Source of the DNA: Sphingomonadaceae bacterium
Lineage (GTDB): Bacteria; Pseudomonadota; Alphaproteobacteria; Sphingomonadales; Sphingomonadaceae
Direction of reading: 5' to 3'
DNA: 64,000 nt
Assembly: GCA_030147805.1 (NCBI GenBank)
Contig: JASBUR010000020.1
Location: forward strand, 79,059 to 143,058
The translations under genes and the position numbers were made by a program. The notes beneath the pieces are model-generated. The model saw only the letters and a program-made list of their open reading frames with translations. It was not told where the DNA came from and ran no database searches. Position 1 is the first letter of the stretch. Each line of letters begins with the position of its first letter. Below are positions 18,941 through 27,544 of this stretch, piece after piece.

Positions 18941-19848
18941 TGCTGCCGTTTTCCCGGGTCGCGATCATCGGTCTGGGGTTGATCGGGTCGTCGGTGGCGC
19001 GCGCGGTGCGCGCCGCGATGCCGACGGTGCGGCTGACCGGCAGCGACGCCGACCCGACGGTGCGCGAGCGCGTGCGCGATCTCGACCTCGTCGACGACGT
19101 CACCGACGGTGCCGGCACCGCGGTGGTCGACGCCGATCTCGTCATCCTGTGCGTGCCCGTCGGCGCGATGGCGGTGGTGGCGGCCGAGATCGCGCCCGAG
19201 CTGTCGCCCGGCGCGATCATCTCCGATGTCGGATCGGTGAAGGCGCAGGTGCTGAGCGATCTCGGCGCGGCGCTGCCCGGCGTCGCCATCGTGCCGGCGC
19301 ATCCGGTCGCGGGAACCGAGAACAGCGGCCCCGATGCCGGCTTCGCGACGCTGTTCCGCAACCGCTGGTGCATCCTGACCCCCGCCGAGGACGCGGACCC
19401 GGTGGCGGTCGAGCGCGTCAGGGCCTTCTGGACCGCGCTCGGCAGCAACGTCGAGGTGATGGAGGCGAAGCACCACGACATCGTGCTCGCGGTGACCAGC
19501 CACCTGCCCCACCTGATCGCCTACACGATCGTCGCCACCGCGTCCGACCTCGAGGACGTCACCAGCTCCGAGGTGATCAAATATTCGGCGGGCGGCTTCC
19601 GCGACTTCACGCGCATCGCCGCGAGCGATCCGACGATGTGGCGCGACGTCTTCCTCACCAACAAGGATGCGGTGCTCGAGACGCTGCAGCGCTTTTCCGA
19701 GGACCTGTCGGTGCTGCAGCGCGCCATCCGCTGGAACGACGGCGATACGCTGCACGCGCTGTTCACGCGCTCGCGCGCGGTGCGCCGCGCGATCATCGAC
19801 GCCGGGCAGGACACCGCGGCGCCCGACTTCGGTCGCGAGCATGAATAG
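18940..19848 (+). CDS. tyrA: Prephenate/arogenate (cyclohexadienyl) dehydrogenase
   Basis: A 302-residue TyrA-type enzyme. It has an N-terminal NAD(P) Rossmann motif (VAIIGLGLIGSSVARA), the conserved SDVGSVK, HPVAGTENSGP with the catalytic-region His, and an all-helical C-terminal dimer domain with HHDIVLAVTSHLPHL. It performs the oxidative decarboxylation leading to tyrosine. It is translationally coupled to hisC, supporting a shared aromatic amino-acid pathway. No chorismate mutase or ACT domain is attached. Confidence 0.93.
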   Translation: MLPFSRVAIIGLGLIGSSVARAVRAAMPTVRLTGSDADPTVRERVRDLDLVDDVTDGAGTAVVDADLVILCVPVGAMAVVAAEIAPELSPGAIISDVGSVKAQVLSDLGAALPGVAIVPAHPVAGTENSGPDAGFATLFRNRWCILTPAEDADPVAVERVRAFWTALGSNVEVMEAKHHDIVLAVTSHLPHLIAYTIVATASDLEDVTSSEVIKYSAGGFRDFTRIAASDPTMWRDVFLTNKDAVLETLQRFSEDLSVLQRAIRWNDGDTLHALFTRSRAVRRAIIDAGQDTAAPDFGREHE

Positions 19849-19915
19849 GTCTTGCTAAGATTTACAGCATAAGCTTCGCTATCGACACTGATGTTGACGG
19901 GGCGGAGCGGGGGTC

Positions 19916-21469
19916 ATGGACGCGGGCGACAGCTTCAAACGGCTGCTGGCGATCGGCGCGGCCATGTCGGGCGAGCGCGACCTCGACCGGCTGCTCGAGA
20001 TGATCCTGCTGTCGGCCAAGGAATTGACGGGTGCCGATGGCGGCACCCTGTTCCTCGTCGACGGCGACGACCGGCTCGAAGCGCGCATGCTGCACACCAG
20101 CTCGCTCGGCTATGCGAGCGGCGGCAGCACTGGAGTCCCGGTCGACTTCGAGCCGGTCCCGATCACCGACAATCGCCGCGCCGCCGCCACCTGCGCGCGC
20201 GAGGGCCGGGTGATCGCCATCGCCGACGTCTATGCGGAGGGCCGATTCGACTTCGACGGCTCGCGGCGCTTCGATGCCGCCAACGGCTACCGGACCACGT
20301 CGCTGCTGTGCACGCCGATGCGCAACCTCGCCGGCGAGACGGTCGGCGTCCTGCAGCTCGTCAATGCGGTCGATCCCGCAACGGGCGGCATCATCCCCTT
20401 TTCCGACGATGCGATCGCGCTCGCCCGCTCGCTCGCCAGCCAGGGCGCCGTGTCGATCGACAACCGCCGGCTCATTGACCAGCTCGGCGAGCTGTTCGAG
20501 GCGTTCGTCGACACGATCAACACCGCGGTCGACGAAAAATCGCCCTACACCGGCAATCATTGCAAGCGCGTTCCCGAGCTGACGCTGATGCTCGCCGACG
20601 CCGCCGCGGCGGCCGAGGGCGCGCTCGCCGATTTCACGATGGACGACGCCGACCGCTACGAGCTCGGCATCGCGGCGCGGCTGCACGACTGCGGCAAGGT
20701 AACGACGCCCGTCCACGTCGTCGACAAGGCGACCAAGCTCGAGACGATCTTCGACCGGATCGCGCTCGTCGACGCGCGCTTCGAGCTGCTGCGCCGCGAT
20801 GTCGAGATCGACCGGCTGGCCGGCCGCATCGATGACGCCGCGCGCGACGCGACGCTCGCCGCGCTGGCCGACGAACAGGCGTTCCTGCACGTCGCCAACA
20901 TCGGCGGCGAGCGGATGAGCGAAGACGACATCGCGCGTGTCCATGCCATCGCCGCACGCCGCTGGCGGGCGGCCGACGGGACCGAACGTCCGTTGCTCGA
21001 TGAGACCGAGGTGGAGAATCTGACCATCGTCGCCGGCACGCTCACCGGCGCCGAGCGCGGCATCATCAACAACCACATCGTCGCGACGATCAACATGCTC
21101 GAGGCGCTGCCCTGGCCCAAGCATCTGCGCCGCGTCCCCGAGTTCGCCGGCGGCCATCACGAGCGGATGGACGGCAAGGGCTATCCGCGCGGGCTGACGC
21201 GCGAGCAGATGTCGGTGCCGGCGCGCATCATGGCGATCGCCGACATTTTCGAGGCGCTGACCGCCGACGACCGCCCGTACAAGTCGGCGAAGCCGCTGTC
21301 CGAGGCGCTCGACATCCTCGGCAAGTTCAAGCTCAATGGCCACATCGATCCCGACCTGTTCGACGTGTTCATCCGCGAGAAGATCTACGCGCGCTACGCC
21401 GAACGCTTCCTGCCGCCCGAGCAGGTCGACGCGATCGACGAGACCAAAATCCCCGGCTACGTGCCTTAG
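19916..21469 (+). CDS. GAF domain HD-GYP phosphodiesterase
   Basis: A 517-residue protein with a GAF sensor domain (about 20-180), then an HD-GYP output domain. The HD pair is at 257-258 (RLHDCGK), and HHERMDGKGYPRG (414-426) carries the GYP signature, so catalytic c-di-GMP phosphodiesterase activity is expected. About 100 residues separate HD from GYP (approximately 275-375), an insertion relative to minimal HD-GYP domains. There are no membrane helices. GAF binds an unknown small ligand. The stop overlaps the convergent DUF2125 gene by 4 nt. Confidence 0.92.
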   Translation: MDAGDSFKRLLAIGAAMSGERDLDRLLEMILLSAKELTGADGGTLFLVDGDDRLEARMLHTSSLGYASGGSTGVPVDFEPVPITDNRRAAATCAREGRVIAIADVYAEGRFDFDGSRRFDAANGYRTTSLLCTPMRNLAGETVGVLQLVNAVDPATGGIIPFSDDAIALARSLASQGAVSIDNRRLIDQLGELFEAFVDTINTAVDEKSPYTGNHCKRVPELTLMLADAAAAAEGALADFTMDDADRYELGIAARLHDCGKVTTPVHVVDKATKLETIFDRIALVDARFELLRRDVEIDRLAGRIDDAARDATLAALADEQAFLHVANIGGERMSEDDIARVHAIAARRWRAADGTERPLLDETEVENLTIVAGTLTGAERGIINNHIVATINMLEALPWPKHLRRVPEFAGGHHERMDGKGYPRGLTREQMSVPARIMAIADIFEALTADDRPYKSAKPLSEALDILGKFKLNGHIDPDLFDVFIREKIYARYAERFLPPEQVDAIDETKIPGYVP

Positions 21470-22431
21470 CCGGCGCCGGTCAGCCTCGGACAGGGCGGTT
21501 CCTGCGCACGGACCGGCAGCGGCCGGCGCTCGGTCGACGGCAGGAGCGCGATTTCCCCCGCGCGTCCGCCGACGGCAACCCGCGTCGAGCGGCGGGTACG
21601 ATATTCGACAGCCGGGACCGGCATTCCGGCAAAGGCGGCCCGGACGCTGACCGGGCAGACCGTGTCGATCGTCCCGGCGACGCGCAGCGGATCGGTCGGC
21701 GTCGCCGACGCGGTCGCCGTCAGCGTCAGCACCTCGCCATGCGCGTCGGCGAGTGTCAGGGCGCGCAGCTCGACCGTGCCGCCGCGACGCCAGGTCGCGA
21801 GATCCCAGACCGGTGCCGACGCGGTGATGCCGATCTGCGCCGTGAGTTTCAGCGGATCGCCGCCGCCGATGCGAAGGCCGTCGGCGCCGAGCACCAGCTG
21901 CGCCTGCTCGGGAAAGGTCGGCGCGCGGCTCGTCGGGTCGGGCGCTGCAGGTGTCTCGCGGAAGTGCCATTCGAACGAGGTCGCGGTCGCCGCGACCGGC
22001 AGCAGCGGCAGCCGGACCCGCGCCTCATTGTGGACCGTCGACAGCCGCGCGATGCGGTCGCCGTCGAGGCGCAGGCTCGTCTGCGCGGTGGCCGACTCGA
22101 CGTCGAAGCGGGCGCCGTCGAGGCTGGCGACGCGCCAGGACAGGCGCGGCGCCAGCAGGCCGACCGAGGTCAGGTCGGCGCCCCAGGGCTGGCGATTGGC
22201 GCGCAGCCGCTCGGCGCTGACCTCGAGCGCATAGTCGCCGTCATGCGCCAGCCGCGGCGCGGCGACCTCGGCCTCGAGCCGGTAGGGAAAGCCGCCGACG
22301 CCGACCGCCTCGCCGAACACCGCGCCGAGCGTCCGCGCGAACGCGTCGCGCTCGCGGTCCCAATACCACCAATAGACGGCCAGTCCGACGACCAGCGGCA
22401 GCAGCGACGTCCAGAGCGGCAGGCGTCTCAC
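21466..22431 (-). CDS. DUF2125 domain protein, membrane anchored
   Basis: A 321-residue protein. An N-terminal hydrophobic anchor (LWTSLLPLVVGLAVYWWYW) is followed by a large beta-rich extracytoplasmic domain beginning RDAFARTLGAVFGEAVGVGG and FPYRLE, the pattern of the DUF2125 family. The function is unknown. It starts with GTG overlapping the plsC stop (GTGA), so it belongs to the ftsE-ftsX-ydcF-plsC string and probably acts in the envelope. Confidence 0.8.
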   Translation of the reverse strand: MRRLPLWTSLLPLVVGLAVYWWYWDRERDAFARTLGAVFGEAVGVGGFPYRLEAEVAAPRLAHDGDYALEVSAERLRANRQPWGADLTSVGLLAPRLSWRVASLDGARFDVESATAQTSLRLDGDRIARLSTVHNEARVRLPLLPVAATATSFEWHFRETPAAPDPTSRAPTFPEQAQLVLGADGLRIGGGDPLKLTAQIGITASAPVWDLATWRRGGTVELRALTLADAHGEVLTLTATASATPTDPLRVAGTIDTVCPVSVRAAFAGMPVPAVEYRTRRSTRVAVGGRAGEIALLPSTERRPLPVRAQEPPCPRLTGAG

Positions 22432-23111
22432 GGCAGCGGCCGGTTGATCGCCGCATGGATCCGTGCCTCGGCGTCCCGCCGGTCGAGCCCGGCGGGGATT
22501 TCCTCACCGAAGTCGAGCGTGATCGTCCCCGGCCGCTTCACGAAGGCATTGCGGGGCCAGACCTTGCCGCTGTCGAGCGCGACGGGCACCACCGGCAGCT
22601 TGAGCATCTTGTAGAGGCCGGCGACGCCGGGCTTGAGCGGTGGCGCTTCGCCGACCGGCATGCGCGAGCCTTCAGGGAAGATGATGATCGGGCGATTCTG
22701 CGCGACCGCCGCCTCGGCGGCGCGCATCATCGTGCGCATCGCCTTGGTCGAAGCGTCGCGTTCGACCGGGATCGAGCCCTGGCGGCGCGCCAGATAGCCC
22801 CAGAAGGGAATGCGCATCAGCTCGGCCTTGAGGACCACCGCCGGATCGTCCCACAGATAGAGCGTGGCGATCGTCTCGAAGGCCGACTGGTGCTTCGCGG
22901 CGACGATGACCGCATGCTGCGGGACCGTGCCGCGGACGACGACGCGGATGCCGAGCACCGGCAGCAACAGGCGAAACCAGTTGGCCCAGAGGCGCGCGGT
23001 GCCGCGGATCGCCGGCGTCCAGAACAGGCCGAGGATGGCGCCGAGCGGCACAATGACGAGCGAGCCCAGGTAGAACAGCAGCGCGAACAGGATTGAGCGG
23101 ACGAGCGCCAT
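22428..23111 (-). CDS. plsC: 1-acyl-sn-glycerol-3-phosphate acyltransferase
   Basis: A 227-residue membrane-bound acyltransferase with two N-terminal hydrophobic segments (SILFALLFYLGSLVIVPLGA and beyond). The catalytic block KHQSAFET is an HX4E variant of the HX4D motif, and the substrate-binding block IIIFPEGSR is present. It transfers acyl groups to lysophosphatidate in phospholipid synthesis. The start at MALVRS follows the ydcF stop by 5 nt. The Glu in place of Asp is also seen in other alphaproteobacterial PlsC proteins. Confidence 0.92.
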   Translation of the reverse strand: MALVRSILFALLFYLGSLVIVPLGAILGLFWTPAIRGTARLWANWFRLLLPVLGIRVVVRGTVPQHAVIVAAKHQSAFETIATLYLWDDPAVVLKAELMRIPFWGYLARRQGSIPVERDASTKAMRTMMRAAEAAVAQNRPIIIFPEGSRMPVGEAPPLKPGVAGLYKMLKLPVVPVALDSGKVWPRNAFVKRPGTITLDFGEEIPAGLDRRDAEARIHAAINRPLP

Positions 23112-23116
23112 AACGG

Positions 23117-23659
23117 TCAGATCCCGACGAAGGTGGCGGCGCGGCGCAGCGCATATTTGGCGAACTCGCGCAGCATCGGCCGCAGCGGGCGGTCGACGGG
23201 AACGCCATCGGGCACGATCTCGACGCCGTCGTCGAGCCGCGCCTCGAGCTCGACCTGCGCGCGTCGCATATGGTCGGCAGCCGTCACCAGCCGGACGCTC
23301 TTGTACTTGTTGCGACGGATCCAGGCGGCGGTCTCTTCGGCGTTCGAACGCGTGTCGATCGCCTCGCGCCCAAGGTCGACGCAGCAATCGAACAGCTGCT
23401 GGGGCACCTTATATTCGACCGCGAGTTCGACCGGCCGCACCGAGGGATCGACACCCGAGATCAGCATCCGCTTCGCCGCCTTGACCTGCATCAGCTCGAT
23501 GCCGCGCGCCACGCGGCGCGGGCCGCCGGTCAGCACGACGATGCCGTCGGTGCGTACCCCGGTGCCGAGCGGCCCCGGGGCGGCGAGCACGAACCAGGCG
23601 AACCACAGGAAGATGGCGACGATGGCGAAGCCGATCAGCCGGCCGAGGATGCCGATCAT
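23117..23659 (-). CDS. YdcF family (DUF218) membrane protein
   Basis: The 180 residues comprise one N-terminal membrane helix (GFAIVAIFLWFAWFVLAAPG) and a DUF218 domain: DGIVVLTGGPRRVARGIELM, MLISGVDP, and SNAEETAAWIRRNKYKSVRL with VTAADHMRRA. DUF218 proteins include SanA/ElyC-type envelope factors linked to peptidoglycan and lipid-carrier homeostasis. The ATG overlaps the ftsX stop (ATGA), placing it in the division-related operon between ftsX and plsC. Confidence 0.87.
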   Translation of the reverse strand: MIGILGRLIGFAIVAIFLWFAWFVLAAPGPLGTGVRTDGIVVLTGGPRRVARGIELMQVKAAKRMLISGVDPSVRPVELAVEYKVPQQLFDCCVDLGREAIDTRSNAEETAAWIRRNKYKSVRLVTAADHMRRAQVELEARLDDGVEIVPDGVPVDRPLRPMLREFAKYALRRAATFVGI

Positions 23660-24549
23660 AGTTGCGCCCGGAGCGCGCGCCCGACGCTGACCCTTGCCGC
23701 GACCATGGCGAGAAGCGCCACCGCGAGCGGCAGCACGGCGAGTGCCGCCCACCCGTGCCATGGCAGGCCGAGCGTACCGATCGCGCCGCCGCCCATTCGT
23801 CCGACCAACAGCCCAATTCCGATCAGAACGCCGAACGCGCATGCTACCCCCGCCAAACCGCCGGCCAGTCCGTAGCCCAGGTAGCGGTGCTGGAAAACCC
23901 GCGCGATGGCCGCATCCTCGGTGCCCATCAGATGCAGCAGCTCGATCGTCGGCTGGTAGACGACGAGCGCCGAGCGGACGCCGAGCGCCACCACCGCGAC
24001 CATCGCCCCGGTCACCAGCAGCACGACCGCCGCGGCGACCCACTGCAGCAACTGCACCAGCCCCAGGAGCGGCGACAGCCAGCGTCCATGCTCGTCGAGC
24101 CGCGCGTCGGCGGCCACCGAATGGAGCCGGCGATCGATGGCGACGGCATCGGCGCCGGGACGCAGCCGGACGTCGACGACCGCCGGAATCGGCAGGTCGG
24201 CGGTGACGTTGCCGGCGCCGAGCCAGGGCTCGAGCAGCCGGCGCATCTCGGCGGGCGACAGCTGGCGCACCGCGGCAACGCCCGGCTCGTGCCGCAACGC
24301 TTCCACCACCGCGCGAAGCTGCGGTGCGGCGCGTTCGGGATTGGCCTGGAGGATCTGCACCGTCGCGGTGCGACCGAGATCGGTCGCAACGCCGCCCGCG
24401 GCGCTCGCCAGCGCGATCCCGCCCGCGAGCGCCAGCGCGGTGAGGAAGGTCATGATCGCGATGACCCAGGGCACGAGCCCCCCCCCCGCCCCCTGCCCCG
24501 TCGGGAGGAAGTCGTTGCGCTGGCCCGCCCGAATGAAGCTCAGCCTCAT
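23656..24549 (-). CDS. ftsX: Cell division protein FtsX
   Basis: A 297-residue permease-like subunit. It has an N-terminal helix (PWVIAIMTFLTALALAGGIA), a periplasmic domain (about 55-165) and three C-terminal helices, the standard FtsX topology. With FtsE it couples ATP hydrolysis to activation of cell-wall hydrolases at the septum. The periplasmic domain is divergent, as usual in alphaproteobacteria. A run of 10 C on the plus strand (24478-24487) falls in the Gly-rich N-terminal segment. The start overlaps the ftsE stop by ATGA. Confidence 0.9.
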   Translation of the reverse strand: MRLSFIRAGQRNDFLPTGQGAGGGLVPWVIAIMTFLTALALAGGIALASAAGGVATDLGRTATVQILQANPERAAPQLRAVVEALRHEPGVAAVRQLSPAEMRRLLEPWLGAGNVTADLPIPAVVDVRLRPGADAVAIDRRLHSVAADARLDEHGRWLSPLLGLVQLLQWVAAAVVLLVTGAMVAVVALGVRSALVVYQPTIELLHLMGTEDAAIARVFQHRYLGYGLAGGLAGVACAFGVLIGIGLLVGRMGGGAIGTLGLPWHGWAALAVLPLAVALLAMVAARVSVGRALRAQL

Positions 24550-25268
24550 GGCCGCATCTTCAACGGGCGGAACGGCTTGGGCGGATGCCGCACTGCGCCG
24601 GTCGGATCCGACAGGCTGCCGGCGACGAGCCGCAGCATCTGCGCCCCCGGCAGCCGCGAGACGAGATGGACGTCATGCGTAGCGATGACGATCGTCGTGC
24701 CGAGCTTGTTGAGTTCCTGGAACAGGTGAAGCACCCGGTCGGCCATCTCAGCATCGATGTTGCCGGTCGGCTCGTCGGCAACGAGCAGGTCGGGGCGGCC
24801 GATGACCGCGCGGGCGACCGCGACGCGTTGCTGCTCGCCGCCCGACAGCACCGCCGGCCGCGCCGCCATGCGGTCGGTCAGTCCCACCCACTCGAGCATC
24901 TCCTCGACATGCGCCCGCACCTCGTCCTCGGGGCGCCCGGCGATTCGCAGCGGCAGCGCGACATTGTCGAAGGCCGACAGGTGCGGGACGAGGCGGAAGT
25001 CCTGGAACACCACGCCGATGCGGCGGCGCAGCGCGGGCAGCGCGTCGCGCGGCAGCCCGGTGACCTCCTCGCCGAACGCCGAGATGAAGCCGCGCGTCGG
25101 CCGCTGCGCCAGATAGATGAGCTTGAGGAGCGAGGTCTTGCCCGCGCCCGACGAGCCCAGCAGGACATGGAACGAGCCACGGTCGAGCGCGAAGGAGAGA
25201 TCGCGCAGCACTTCGGCGCCCGTGCCGTAGCGCAGGCCGACGTTTTCGAAGCGAACGACGCTGCTCAC
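24546..25268 (-). CDS. ftsE: Cell division ATP-binding protein FtsE
   Basis: A 240-residue ABC ATPase: Walker [15 protein letters not shown]-loop [12 protein letters not shown], signature [14 protein letters not shown], Walker [13 protein letters not shown] and the H-loop IVIATHD. It is the cytoplasmic partner of FtsX. Two consecutive GTG codons (25271 and 25268) can start it. The second is preferred because GAGGGG sits 8 nt upstream. It is divergent from the zinc-ribbon protein gene, with about 100 bp between them. Confidence 0.94.
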   Translation of the reverse strand: MSSVVRFENVGLRYGTGAEVLRDLSFALDRGSFHVLLGSSGAGKTSLLKLIYLAQRPTRGFISAFGEEVTGLPRDALPALRRRIGVVFQDFRLVPHLSAFDNVALPLRIAGRPEDEVRAHVEEMLEWVGLTDRMAARPAVLSGGEQQRVAVARAVIGRPDLLVADEPTGNIDAEMADRVLHLFQELNKLGTTIVIATHDVHLVSRLPGAQMLRLVAGSLSDPTGAVRHPPKPFRPLKMRP

Positions 25269-25365
25269 CACCGGATCCCCTCGCTTCGGCTTACTGGCAT
25301 GTCGCCTCGAAGGCGTCCAGCGTTGCACTGGACTCGCCGTCATGCTTATCGGTCGTGACCCCGAT

Positions 25366-26127
25366 ATGATCCTCACCTGTCCCGCTTGCGCCAAGCGCTA
25401 TCTAATCGCCGACAACGCCATCGGCCCCGCCGGCCGGACGGTGCGCTGCGCCGCGTGCGGCCATGGCTGGCACCAGCCGCCGCCGCTCGAACAGGCCGAG
25501 CGCGACCTGGTCGCGCCGCCACCGCCCGAGACTGCACCGGCGCCTGCCGCCGCGCCGGCACGCGAGCCAATCGTTGCGCCGCCGCCGCCGCCGCCGAGCT
25601 GGACGGAGCCCCAGCGCCCCGCCGCCGTATCGCCGCGCACGCCGCCGGCCGATCTCGACTATCGCCCGCCGTCGCGCTTTGCCGAAGAGCGGGCGCCTCG
25701 CCGCAACCCTGAGCGGCTGTGGACCGCCGCCGCGATACTCGTCGCGCTGGCGCTGCTGGCGCTCATCCTGATGATCCGGCCGGGCGGCGTCGCCGGCGTC
25801 GATCTCGGCAAGCCGATCGAGCCCGTCTACCAGGGTACCGCGCTTCGCATCGCCGCTTATGAGCCGATCTGGGGGCGCATCGTCGACGGCCGCACCGTGC
25901 TCACCGTCAACGGCCGCATCGAGAACCCGGCGCGACGCGAGGTCCCCGTCCCCGCGATCCGCGCCCGCCTGCGCGACGGCGAGGGGACGCTCGTCGCGGC
26001 ATGGACGGCGCCGGCGCCGCTGGCTGAGCTGCCGGCCGGCTCGACGATCGCCTTCGACACCGCGGCGATCGACGTGCCGGCGCAGGCGCGGACGGTCGAG
26101 ATCGAGCTCTCGACCCCGCGCGATTAA
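25366..26127 (+). CDS. MJ0042-type zinc-ribbon, single-TM protein
   Basis: The 253 residues begin with a zinc ribbon ([15 protein letters not shown] through [10 protein letters not shown]), continue through a Pro/Ala-rich low-complexity linker (about 45-120), one membrane helix ([19 protein letters not shown]), and end in a DUF3426-like beta domain ([20 protein letters not shown]). The layout matches alphaproteobacterial MJ0042 zinc-finger proteins of unknown function. The cytoplasmic ribbon and periplasmic Ig-like tail suggest signalling or envelope roles. It is divergent from ftsE. Confidence 0.85.
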   Translation: MILTCPACAKRYLIADNAIGPAGRTVRCAACGHGWHQPPPLEQAERDLVAPPPPETAPAPAAAPAREPIVAPPPPPPSWTEPQRPAAVSPRTPPADLDYRPPSRFAEERAPRRNPERLWTAAAILVALALLALILMIRPGGVAGVDLGKPIEPVYQGTALRIAAYEPIWGRIVDGRTVLTVNGRIENPARREVPVPAIRARLRDGEGTLVAAWTAPAPLAELPAGSTIAFDTAAIDVPAQARTVEIELSTPRD

Positions 26128-26195
26128 CAGTGGCGCGCCGCGGTCGCGTGCGTAAGGTGCGCCGCGAAACAGATGGATTCGGCGGGAGGACGCAA

Positions 26196-27491
26196 ATGAA
26201 CTTCGAATATTCGGACAAGACCAAGGATCTGATCGCGCGGGTGCGCGCCTTCATGGACAGGCATGTCTATCCGAATGTCGAGCGCTTCGACCGCGAGCTC
26301 AACGAGGGTGGCGACCGCTGGAAGGTGGTGCCGGTTCTCGAGGAGCTGAAGCCGCTGGCCCGCAAGGAGGGTCTCTGGAACATGTTCGTGCCGCCGAGCC
26401 ATGGCGGGACGCCGGTCCACCAGTTCCACTTCGAGGGCACGCCGCTCACCAACCTCGAATATGCGCCGCTCGCCGAGGAGATGGGCCGCGTCGGCTGGGC
26501 GTCGGAAGTGTTCAACTGCTCGGCGCCCGACACCGGCAACATGGAGGTGCTGGCGCGCTACGGCACCAAGGAGCAGCAGGACAAGTGGCTGGTGCCGCTG
26601 TCGAACGGCGAGATCCGCTCGGCGTTCCTGATGACCGAGCCGGCGGTCGCCTCGTCGGACGCCACCAACATCGAGACCGAAATCCGCCGCGAGGGTGACG
26701 AATATGTCATCAATGGCCGCAAATGGTGGTCGTCGGGCGTCGGCGATCCGCGCTGCAAGGTGGCGATCGTCATGGGCAAGACCGACAAGTCGGCGCCCAA
26801 GCATCTGCAGCAGTCGCAGATCCTCGTGCCGCTCGACGCGCCGGGCGTCGAATCGCTGCGCATGCTTCACGTCTTCGGTTACGACGACGCGCCGCACGGC
26901 CATGCCGAAGTGGTGCTCAAGGACGTGCGCGTGCCGGTCGGCAACATGATCCTCGGCGAGGGCCGCGGCTTCGAGATCGCGCAGGGCCGCCTCGGGCCGG
27001 GCCGCATCCACCATTGCATGCGCACCATCGGCGCGGCGGAGGTCGCGCTCGAGAAGATGGTACGGCGCCTGCTCAGCCGCGAGGCGTTCGGCAAGCGCAT
27101 CTCCGAGCACAGCGTCTGGGAACAGCGCATCGGCGAGGCGCGCACCGACATCGAGATGACGCGCCTGCTCTGCCTCAAGGCGGCGCACATGATGGACACC
27201 GTCGGCAACAAGGTCGCGCGCAACGAGATCGCGATGATCAAGGTCGCGGCCCCCAAGATGGCGCTCAAGATCATCGACGATGCGATCCAGGCGCATGGCG
27301 GCGGCGGCGTCAGCCAGGACTTCGGCCTCGCCAAATCCTACGCCGGCATCCGCACGCTGCGCCTCGCCGACGGGCCCGACGAGGTCCACAACCGCACCAT
27401 CGCCCGCGGCGAATATGCCAAATATGCCGGCAACAGCATGCGCGCGGCGAACGAGGCCGAGGCCTCGACGCAGGTGCCGGGCGCGCGCTGA
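26196..27491 (+). CDS. Acyl-CoA dehydrogenase family protein
   Basis: A 431-residue FAD flavoprotein with the full acyl-CoA dehydrogenase fold: [19 protein letters not shown] (FAD/substrate loop), [35 protein letters not shown] and a C-terminal [13 protein letters not shown]. The opening and [12 protein letters not shown] resemble the ACAD10/ACAD11-type group. It dehydrogenates acyl-CoA at C2-C3; chain length is unknown. The ATG at 26196 is preceded by GGGAGGA. It is followed by a palindrome and a thiolase-like gene, suggesting fatty-acid or ketone breakdown. Confidence 0.93.
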   Translation: MNFEYSDKTKDLIARVRAFMDRHVYPNVERFDRELNEGGDRWKVVPVLEELKPLARKEGLWNMFVPPSHGGTPVHQFHFEGTPLTNLEYAPLAEEMGRVGWASEVFNCSAPDTGNMEVLARYGTKEQQDKWLVPLSNGEIRSAFLMTEPAVASSDATNIETEIRREGDEYVINGRKWWSSGVGDPRCKVAIVMGKTDKSAPKHLQQSQILVPLDAPGVESLRMLHVFGYDDAPHGHAEVVLKDVRVPVGNMILGEGRGFEIAQGRLGPGRIHHCMRTIGAAEVALEKMVRRLLSREAFGKRISEHSVWEQRIGEARTDIEMTRLLCLKAAHMMDTVGNKVARNEIAMIKVAAPKMALKIIDDAIQAHGGGGVSQDFGLAKSYAGIRTLRLADGPDEVHNRTIARGEYAKYAGNSMRAANEAEASTQVPGAR

Positions 27492-27506
27492 CCTCACCCT
27501 CCCCCT

Positions 27507-27529
27507 GACCCTCTCCCCTCCCGGGAGAG
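27507..27529. repeat. CCCTCTCC/GGAGAGGG palindrome
   Basis: CCCTCTCCC pairs with GGGAGAGGG around a 5-nt loop. It lies between the acyl-CoA dehydrogenase stop and the thiolase-like gene start, so it could attenuate read-through. It is the same family as the palindromes at 8720, 8811 and 13931. Confidence 0.65.
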
Positions 27530-27544
27530 GGAATGAGGTCTGCG

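Noticed and set aside
24478..24487. Run of 10 C within ftsX as a possible phase-variation tract
   Set aside because: The frame is intact, the gene is expected to be important for division, and no variable surface function is involved; probably chance in GC-rich DNA.
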